DNA of 64,000 nucleotides, from the NCBI GenBank assembly GCA_900542835.1, contig UQPB01000010.1:28225-92224 (forward strand), given 5' to 3'. The DNA comes from an uncultured Pelosinus sp. (GTDB lineage: Bacteria; Bacillota; Negativicutes; Sporomusales; Acetonemataceae). Position numbers and translations under genes: made by a program. The notes under the pieces were generated by a model. That model did no database searches. It saw nothing but the letters and a program-made list of their open reading frames with translations, and was not told the origin of the DNA. Below, in pieces: positions 58,113 to 64,000 of this stretch (position 1 is its first letter; each line of letters begins with the position of its first letter).

Positions 58113-58148
58113 CTTTGAAATTCATTTGAATTTAAATGAATTTCAAAG
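58113..58148. promoter_or_regulatory. Large palindrome upstream of two-component operon
   Basis: Perfect 15-base arms CTTTGAAATTCATTT and AAATGAATTTCAAAG around six bases. TACAAT at 58159-58164 lies 10 bases downstream with only a poor -35 sequence inside the palindrome, as for an activator-dependent promoter. Likely operator for response-regulator autoregulation. Confidence 0.6.
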
Positions 58149-58201
58149 ATTTCTGTTTTACAATAGGAGTGGTAACAGGTAAGTTTAAAGGCGGTGATCA
58201 G

Positions 58202-58876
58202 ATGCGGATATTGCTTGTGGAGGACGAGATGCGGCTGCGGGAAGCGCTGACCCATATGTTGAAGAAAAAGGGCTATGCGGTCGATTCTGCCGCTGACGGT
58301 GACAGCGGCATGGAGATGGCCGCCGGCGGCATTTACGATATTCTTGTTCTGGACCGGATGCTGCCGGGACGGGACGGGCTATCCATCCTAAAAGAATATC
58401 GCGGCTTGGGTTTTGAAACGCCGGTATTGTTTCTGACCGCCCGCGACAACCCCGGCGACAGGGTGGAAGGACTCGATGCGGGCGCCGATGATTATCTGGT
58501 CAAGCCTTTTGTTATTGAGGAACTGCTGGCGCGGCTGCGGGCCCTGGCACGGCGCAAGAGCAAAGCTTTGACACAGGATATTCTAACCGCCGCCGGCTGG
58601 GAGTTTGATCCGCTGCAAAACCTGGTAAAAAGCGGCGGACAAACCATTAAACTGACCGGCAAAGAATCGCTGCTGCTGGAATTGCTGATGCGCAATTACG
58701 GTTTGGTTGTGAGTAAAGAACGCATCCTGGAAAAGGTTTGGGGGTACTGCAGTGAGATCGACCCCTCCAATGTAGAGTTGTATATTCACTATCTGCGCAA
58801 AAAACTGGATACCTCTTACATACGGACCGTTCGCGGCGTTGGCTATTGCCTTAAGGCGGATGAACATGTTTCGTAG
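58202..58876 (+). CDS. OmpR-family response regulator 1
   Basis: A 224-residue protein starting at ATG 58202. Receiver: acidic pair in VEDE (residues 6-9), phosphoacceptor Asp51 in ILVLDRMLPGRDG, Lys in LVKPF. The C-terminal winged helix has ELLMRNYGLVVSKERIL and SNVELYIHYLRKKLD-type recognition features. It overlaps the kinase gene by 11 bases. Confidence 0.9.
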   Translation: MRILLVEDEMRLREALTHMLKKKGYAVDSAADGDSGMEMAAGGIYDILVLDRMLPGRDGLSILKEYRGLGFETPVLFLTARDNPGDRVEGLDAGADDYLVKPFVIEELLARLRALARRKSKALTQDILTAAGWEFDPLQNLVKSGGQTIKLTGKESLLLELLMRNYGLVVSKERILEKVWGYCSEIDPSNVELYIHYLRKKLDTSYIRTVRGVGYCLKADEHVS

Positions 58877-60119
58877 ACTGCGGCTGCGGCTGATGCTGGT
58901 TAACTTAGGTGTGATCTTTATTTTGTTCTGCCTGCTGACCAGCGGTACTTATTGGTTTGTGCAGGAGCGGATGACCGAAGGCAGAACCCATATGATGAAC
59001 CGGCTGGCGGAGGAGGTCTTAAGCGGCCGGCGGGAAGGGCCGCCGCAGCCACCGCCGCCGGGGGCGCCGCCCTGGCGAGGGCCGCTGCTGTTTTTTGCCA
59101 CCGTCAATACCGCAGGGGTGTTAACCGATACCTCCCCTTATGTGCCGCTGTCCTTCCGACAGCTCATGCAGGCAATCCGCCTGGCCGAAGTCAGCGCCCC
59201 CGGTGCGACGCTGACACTGGATAATCAGTCTGCTTACGCTTTTTTAAAGCTTCCGCTGCCTGATCATGCCGGTATGCTGTTTGTTTTTCATGACTATCAG
59301 CGCGATCAGGAAACCCTGCATCTGCTGCTGTCAACCCTGGCGCTGGTTGCCGTTGCCTGCATGATCTTATCGCTGGCGGGCAGCTATTTTATGGCGAACC
59401 GGGCCATGGCCCCCATCCAGCAGGCCTGGCAGCAGCAGCGCGATTTTCTGGCTGACGCCTCGCATGAGCTGCGCACCCCGCTGGCGGTTATCCGGACAAA
59501 TCTGGACGTGATCCGTGACGCACCGTCGGAAACCGTGGACAGCCAGTACCAATGGCTGGACAATATTGATGAAGAAGTCAAGCAGATGACACAGATGGTA
59601 GAGTCGCTGCTGTTTCTGTCGCAGGCGGATTCCCGGCAGCAATTAGTGAAAAAAGAGCTGTTTGCTATGGATCAGGCGGTCTTGGCTGCAACCGGGCTGT
59701 TTCTGCCGCTGGCTGCCGCCAAGCAAATCCAACTGGTCACGCAAATCGGCCAGGATATTTTTTGTTATGGCGACGAGGCAAAACTGAAGCAGACGATTGC
59801 TATTTTACTGGATAACGCCATTCGGCATACCCCGGCTGGCGGCCGGATTGCGGTGTCCTTGTCGGTTGCCCCCCGGCAGCAGCTTGCCCTGTCGGTTAAA
59901 GACAGCGGTGAAGGAATTTTGCCGGCGGAAATGGAAAAGATATTCTTGCGATTCTATCAGTCTGACGCATCGCGTTCAACCGGCGGCGCCGGCTTGGGCT
60001 TGGCGATTGCCAAATGGATTGTTGAGAGCCATGCGGGGAAAATTAAAGTGACGAGCCAATACGGACAGGGCGCGGAGTTTACCGTCCTCCTGCCGCTGGC
60101 GGCTGCGCCTGTAAACTGA
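58866..60119 (+). CDS. Sensor histidine kinase 1
   Basis: A 417-residue protein. ATG 58866 is spaced best to AAGGCGG; ATG 58860 is possible. Two membrane helices (LMLVNLGVIFILFCLLTSG; LSTLALVAVACMILSLAGSY) enclose about 140 extracytoplasmic residues with a Pro-rich stretch (PPQPPPPGAPP). H-box FLADASHELRTPLA with His200, N-box DNAIRHTPAGG and ATP lid GGAGLGLAIAKWIVE. It signals to the preceding regulator. Confidence 0.9.
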   Translation: MFRRLRLRLMLVNLGVIFILFCLLTSGTYWFVQERMTEGRTHMMNRLAEEVLSGRREGPPQPPPPGAPPWRGPLLFFATVNTAGVLTDTSPYVPLSFRQLMQAIRLAEVSAPGATLTLDNQSAYAFLKLPLPDHAGMLFVFHDYQRDQETLHLLLSTLALVAVACMILSLAGSYFMANRAMAPIQQAWQQQRDFLADASHELRTPLAVIRTNLDVIRDAPSETVDSQYQWLDNIDEEVKQMTQMVESLLFLSQADSRQQLVKKELFAMDQAVLAATGLFLPLAAAKQIQLVTQIGQDIFCYGDEAKLKQTIAILLDNAIRHTPAGGRIAVSLSVAPRQQLALSVKDSGEGILPAEMEKIFLRFYQSDASRSTGGAGLGLAIAKWIVESHAGKIKVTSQYGQGAEFTVLLPLAAAPVN

Positions 60120-60144
60120 AGCCGGCATGAAAAGAGGTGTTGAT

Positions 60145-60819
60145 ATGCGTATTCTGGTTGTAGAAGATGACAGTGTGCTCAGAGAGGCGGTAGTGACGCT
60201 GCTGCGGGAGGAGACCTATCTGGTTGATGAAGCGGCCAGCGGCGATGAAGGCCTCTATATGGCCGAACAGGATATCTACGATTTGATTGTGCTTGATATT
60301 ATGCTGCCGGAAGTTAACGGCCTCGATATTGTAAAGACACTGCGGACCAAGGGCAAGACAGCGCCGATTTTGCTGCTGACGGCGCGCGACAGCGTTGACG
60401 ACAGGGTGGCCGGTCTCGAAGCCGGCGCTGACGACTATTTGGTCAAGCCTTTTGCCGGCCGGGAGCTGTTGGCCCGCATCAAAGCCCAGATTCGACGCAA
60501 AAGCAACCAGGGCCTGGATGGTGAGCCGGCCTACGGCGGCATATCGCTTAACAGCCGGGTGCGTGACGGTTTTGCCGACGGCAGCCCGCTGGGGCTGTCG
60601 ACAAAGGAATATGATCTGCTGGAATTTCTTGTCGCCAATAACCAGCAGATTGTCACCAGAGAACAGATTTTTGACCGCATCTGGGGTTTTGACTCCGACA
60701 CGACGATCAGCATTGTTGATTTGTATATTCATTATCTGCGTAAGAAACTGGCTCCGTCCGGCCTTGATGCCTATATCCGGACTATCCGCGGCGCCGGCTT
60801 TATGCTGAAGGCCAAATAA
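60145..60819 (+). CDS. OmpR-family response regulator 2
   Basis: A 224-residue protein; ATG 60145 follows AAAAGAGGTGTTGAT. Receiver: acidic residues in VEDD, Asp51 in LIVLDIMLPEVNG, and Lys in YLVKPFAG. C-terminal DNA-binding wing with YDLLEFLVANNQQIVTREQ and LYIHYLRKKL. A close paralogue of the regulator at 58202. It lies 26 bases after kinase 1 and two bases before kinase 2. Confidence 0.9.
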   Translation: MRILVVEDDSVLREAVVTLLREETYLVDEAASGDEGLYMAEQDIYDLIVLDIMLPEVNGLDIVKTLRTKGKTAPILLLTARDSVDDRVAGLEAGADDYLVKPFAGRELLARIKAQIRRKSNQGLDGEPAYGGISLNSRVRDGFADGSPLGLSTKEYDLLEFLVANNQQIVTREQIFDRIWGFDSDTTISIVDLYIHYLRKKLAPSGLDAYIRTIRGAGFMLKAK

Positions 60820-60821
60820 TC

Positions 60822-62096
60822 ATGTTTCAGCGAACGCTTCGCCGTCTGACTTTGCTGATCTCGTTGGTTTTTCTGCTGATCTTTATGGTTTTTGCATCTA
60901 CAATTTACGGCTATATTGCCGTGCGGCAATTCGATAAGATCGATGAGGCGCTGGCAATGCGGGCGCAATCATTCCGGCTGGTTGGCGAACGTAATATGCC
61001 GATGCGGGGCCGGCCGATATTTGATCCCCGTATTTTTTTGCTGCTGCGCAGCGAAGACGGCCGCATCGCCAATCTGGCCTCGTTCCGCAACGAGGATAAC
61101 GCCAATCTGGCCGAAATCGCCATTCAGAGCCGGCCGGGCCGCATTGAAATGAAGGAATATGAAACGCATGTCTACCGGGTTTTATGCCTTCCGTACCTGT
61201 ATGAGGAAAAACTGCTGCGCAATGAACACGATTTTATCATTAAAGATGTGATTGCCGTCAGCATTGTTGACCCGGAGATCGACCTATTGAATAATCTGCT
61301 GTGGATAATCGCCGGCGGCCTGCTTACCGGCATGGCGGCGATTATTGCCGCCGGCTATTATCTGGCAAAACGGGCGATGATCCCGATTGAAGCCGCCTGG
61401 GAGAAACAGCAGCGGTTTGTCGCCGATGCTTCACACGAGCTGCGATCGCCGCTGACTGGCATACAGGGAAACGCTGAACTCATGCTGCGGCATCCTGGCA
61501 ATACCGTGGAGCAGGAAAGCAACCGGCTGCATACGATTATGAAGGAAGTCAGTCGGATGACCAAATTAATTACCAGCCTGCTCACTCTGGCCCGGTTTGA
61601 TGCCAATCAAACCGAACTGCAGCTTTCCCAGGTCGATTTGGGCGAGCTGATCGAACTGGTGGCCGAGCATTTCCGCCCGCTTGAGGAATTGGAACAGAAG
61701 CGGCTGGCAGTAGCGGTTGGCCCGGATGTGAAGCTGACTGGAGACCGTGACCGGCTGCATCAACTGTTGGTCATTCTCATTGACAATGCGTTTAAATATA
61801 CTCCCAAAGGCGGTTTGATCGAAATTGCTGCGGAAAGACAGGATAAAAACGTTGTTTTCAGTGTCCGGGACAGCGGCTGCGGCATAAAACCGGAAAACCT
61901 GCCGCATATTTTCGACCGCTTTTTCCGTGAGGATAAAGCCCGGTCGCGGGATAAAGGCGGCATTGGTCTGGGGCTGGCGATCGCCAAGTGGATTGTCGAT
62001 ACCCATGAGGGGCGAATTAACGTTGCCAGCCAACCGGGCGTCGGCTCCGTATTTAAAGTATCCCTGCCTGTCGGCAAACTGCAAAAGGACAACTAA
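60822..62096 (+). CDS. Sensor histidine kinase 2
   Basis: A 424-residue protein. Membrane helices at residues 10-32 (LTLLISLVFLLIFMVFAS) and about 158-180 (LLWIIAGGLLTGMAAIIAAG). H-box FVADASHELRSPLTG with His205, N-box DNAFKYTPKGG, lid GGIGLGLAIAKWIVD. Its extracytoplasmic part differs from that of kinase 1, so it probably senses another signal. Last gene of the four-gene operon. Confidence 0.9.
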   Translation: MFQRTLRRLTLLISLVFLLIFMVFASTIYGYIAVRQFDKIDEALAMRAQSFRLVGERNMPMRGRPIFDPRIFLLLRSEDGRIANLASFRNEDNANLAEIAIQSRPGRIEMKEYETHVYRVLCLPYLYEEKLLRNEHDFIIKDVIAVSIVDPEIDLLNNLLWIIAGGLLTGMAAIIAAGYYLAKRAMIPIEAAWEKQQRFVADASHELRSPLTGIQGNAELMLRHPGNTVEQESNRLHTIMKEVSRMTKLITSLLTLARFDANQTELQLSQVDLGELIELVAEHFRPLEELEQKRLAVAVGPDVKLTGDRDRLHQLLVILIDNAFKYTPKGGLIEIAAERQDKNVVFSVRDSGCGIKPENLPHIFDRFFREDKARSRDKGGIGLGLAIAKWIVDTHEGRINVASQPGVGSVFKVSLPVGKLQKDN

Positions 62097-62158
62097 AATT
62101 AACTGCTGATCAGCCCAGGATGGCGGTTGATCAGGCAGCTTGTTGAAAAACTTTATTT

Positions 62159-62342
62159 TCAGGCCGTTCAGAAAGCCCCCGGATACTAGGCGACCCGCGA
62201 GCCCAGCAGCGACGCGTACGGAAAGGTACGTTAGCAATGAGATCGCGAGGCCATTGCGCAGCTCTTTGGCGCTTTAGCGCCTTAGTGTTGGCGCATCCCC
62301 CTTGCGGGGAACAACGTAGATGGGGCTTTATCAACGGCCTGA
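62159..62342. repeat. MITE-like repeat with terminal inverted repeats
   Basis: About 184 bases bounded by imperfect arms TCAGGCCGTT-CAG-AAAGCCCC (62159-62179) and the complement GGGGCTTT-ATC-AACGGCCTGA (62322-62342). Inside are further hairpins (TTGGCGCTTTAGCGCC near 62267; CCCCTTGCGGGG near 62297; CGTACGGAAAGGTACG near 62215). No coding capacity. It looks like a non-autonomous mobile repeat. Confidence 0.5.
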
Positions 62343-62391
62343 GGCAAACAAAAGGGAACTGTCCGATACGGACAGTTCCCTTTTGTTTGCC
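62343..62391. terminator. Bidirectional terminator
   Basis: Perfect 23-base-pair inverted repeat (62343-62365 and 62369-62391) with ATA loop; TTTTGTTTG on both strands. Separates kinase 2 from the reverse CAP gene. Confidence 0.8.
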
Positions 62392-62395
62392 TGGC

Positions 62396-63067
62396 TTATT
62401 GACCAATAAATTCTTGCACAACATACAATTGACCTTTACTGTTTTGCACTACGCCGATGCCGACATCGGTATAGTCGCTATTCAGGATGTTGGCACGATG
62501 GCCTGAACTGTTCATGAAGGCAGTTTCGGCTGCAGCGACGCTGCTGTTGATAGCCAGATTTTCGCCGGCGGTACGGTAGCTGATACCCGCCTGCTTCATC
62601 CGGTCGAACGGAGTCGTGCCTTCCGGTGTGTTATGAGCGAAATAGCCGCGGGCAATCATATCTTTGGCATGGCTCTCAGCCACTTTGGTCAACTGGCTGT
62701 TGACTTTCAGGGCGCTGAGGCCATTCTTGGCGCGGTCATTATTCAGCAGCGTGAACGCTTCCTGCTCCTGGGCAGTGAGCACTGTAGTACCGCTGCTGCT
62801 GGAACCGCCCGTGTTTGAGCTGCCGGAGCCGGAAGACGCGGCCGGCGCTTTGTCGTCATCGCTGCTGTTGGCAAGCGCCGCGATCAGCCCGATGGCGGCA
62901 AGACCAACCAGGATATTTTTACCGGAAACAGTCTCCTGCTCGCTTTCGGCGACGGTCTCAGCTGAATCTGCATACACTGAAGCCGCAAAGGCGCCTCCGA
63001 ATGATGTTGACAGCAGCGAAAAGGCCATTAGGCCGGAAATAAACTTCTTCTTACAGGCAGTTATCAT
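62396..63067 (-). CDS. Secreted CAP-domain protein (YkwD-like)
   Basis: A 223-residue protein; ATG 63067 (reverse) follows GGAGAGGTTGAAACACC, so the longer open frame was cut. Signal peptide (KKFISGLMAFSLLSTSFGGAFA, cut near ASV). A second hydrophobic run (ILVGLAAIGLIAALA) and a Ser/Gly linker follow. The CAP domain has FTLLNNDRAKNGL, AESHAKDMIARGYFAHN and MNSSGHRANILNSDY, the usual Glu/His cavity residues. The role in the envelope is unknown. Confidence 0.82.
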   Translation of the reverse strand: MITACKKKFISGLMAFSLLSTSFGGAFAASVYADSAETVAESEQETVSGKNILVGLAAIGLIAALANSSDDDKAPAASSGSGSSNTGGSSSSGTTVLTAQEQEAFTLLNNDRAKNGLSALKVNSQLTKVAESHAKDMIARGYFAHNTPEGTTPFDRMKQAGISYRTAGENLAINSSVAAAETAFMNSSGHRANILNSDYTDVGIGVVQNSKGQLYVVQEFIGQ

Positions 63068-63341
63068 TGGTGTTTCAACCTCTCCTACTAAATTTGCAGC
63101 CAAAGCTGTTGCTAATACATATTCGATAAATGCGCGGTTAATCCTGTTTTTTACGCATATGTATATCATGGAAACGCATAAAATGATATACGAATATTAA
63201 GGTTTTTATATAAATATACATTGAAGAAAAAATAATTTTGGCGTAAAAAAGTGAGTAAAAACCAATTTATTCTAAAGTTATTCTAAAATGGTTGCGTCAT
63301 ACTACAGACATGGATCAATAAAGCCAGAGAGGATGATTAGT

Positions 63342-64000
63342 ATGATGAGTAAACAGACAAAATGGTTTTTAGCGCTTGGGGTAGTAAGCGTGATATCGGC
63401 AAACGGCCTGGTCATGGCAGCAACGGCGGCAGATGCGCCGGAAGCGCCGGAAAAGCCCCGCGGCCACGGCTTCAGGCAGCATGGCGAACGGCCGGAGAAT
63501 AAAGAGCTGCTTGCCTTGTTGAAGATTGATGCGCAAACATTCCGCGCCGAAACAGGAGCCGGTAAAACCCTGCTCGATATTGCCAAAGAACATGATGTAT
63601 CGGAAAAAAAGCTGCGGCAATTAATAAAAAAGCAAATGACGCAACGCGTTGAAGCAGCTGAAAAGGCCGGTAAGCTGACAACTGAACAGGCCAAGAAAAT
63701 GAAAGCCGATCTTGATAAGCACGTAACCGCTGTAATTAACGGTGAAGCACCGATGCATAGAGGCCCGGGAGGGCGTCACCAGGGGATGGCGGATCCGGCG
63801 CTGCTGAGCCTGTTAAATATCGATAAGGAAACGCTGCAAAGTGAACTCAAGGCCGGCAAGACGCTGGCAGCTATTGCCGCTGAGCGCGGCGTGCCGGAGC
63901 AAGCGCTGAAGGCGGCGCTGATCGAGCAGCACGGCAAACGCCTTAACGAGGCGGTAACAGCCGGCAAGCTGACCGCCGAACAGGCGGAAAAGATGAAAGC
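63342..64000 (+). CDS. Secreted repeat protein, 3' partial
   Basis: Starts at ATG 63342 (or 63345) after AGAGAGGATG and runs past the window end; at least 219 residues. Signal peptide KWFLALGVVSVISANGLVM cut near MAA. Two copies of a repeat of about 75 residues are visible, each with LL.LL.ID..T, a GAGKTLLDIA/AGKTLAAIA stretch and GKLT.EQA.KMKA. His/Gly/Arg-rich parts lie between. Being next to two two-component systems, it may be one of their targets (inference). Confidence 0.7.
   Translation, partial: MMSKQTKWFLALGVVSVISANGLVMAATAADAPEAPEKPRGHGFRQHGERPENKELLALLKIDAQTFRAETGAGKTLLDIAKEHDVSEKKLRQLIKKQMTQRVEAAEKAGKLTTEQAKKMKADLDKHVTAVINGEAPMHRGPGGRHQGMADPALLSLLNIDKETLQSELKAGKTLAAIAAERGVPEQALKAALIEQHGKRLNEAVTAGKLTAEQAEKMK

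Noticed and set aside
1..64000. CRISPR arrays, insertion sequences with transposases, rRNA genes
   Set aside because: None was seen on either strand: no regularly spaced repeats, no DDE or HUH transposase motifs, no rRNA sequence.

Overview
The window comes from a diderm (outer-membrane-bearing) Firmicute of the Negativicutes, most likely Sporomusaceae. Two porin-type beta-barrel genes ending in an aromatic residue (42248-42895, 47459-48397) point to an outer membrane. A GH18 hydrolase of the YaaH/SleL type and a CobT-family gene behind a cobalamin riboswitch fit the Sporomusa/Pelosinus group. These taxonomic statements are inference; no search was run.

Positions 1 to about 42026 are the right part of a temperate contractile-tailed prophage, whose integrase and repressor end lies left of the window. 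In order, all forward: antirepressor and excisionase-like genes with a run of tiny genes (1-2390); a recombination/replication block with Sak4-like ATPase, PD-(D/E)XK nuclease, HNH protein, SSB, sliding clamp, helicase-methyltransferase fusion, PAPS-reductase-like protein, DnaD-like initiator and DnaC-like loader (2356-12788); a promoter followed at once by a terminator (12785-12886), a plausible late-gene control point; packaging and head (13109-20516); connector, sheath, tube, tail chaperones with a probable -1 frameshift, and tape measure (20527-27343); a small AT-rich insert with two reverse genes (27375-28298); baseplate, spike, fibre (28340-35150); and lysis genes (35183-37056). The distal end carries accessory genes: an FN3 protein, a ParA-like three-gene cassette (38421-40295), a possible type I toxin-antitoxin locus (40415-40690), a HTH protein and an orphan. 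The prophage ends in the 3' half of a tRNA-Arg(TCT) gene (41981-42026).

The host part (42027-64000) holds a porin, a decayed copy of a phage lysis-region gene, a YjcZ-like peptide, a nucleotide kinase, a two-gene FtsH-like unit, a second porin, OsmC, GH18 hydrolase, a riboswitch-controlled tandem CobT fusion resembling the two-subunit ArsAB enzyme of Sporomusa, an AbgT transporter with an M20 amidohydrolase and probable regulator, two paralogous two-component systems in tandem behind a large palindrome, a MITE-like repeat, a CAP-domain secreted protein and the start of a secreted repeat protein.

The most interesting leads are the fused CobT pair, the type I toxin-like locus with an antisense promoter and terminator, the ParA-centred accessory cassette, and the lysis region, which has to breach an outer membrane. 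Family assignments rest on motifs read by eye.
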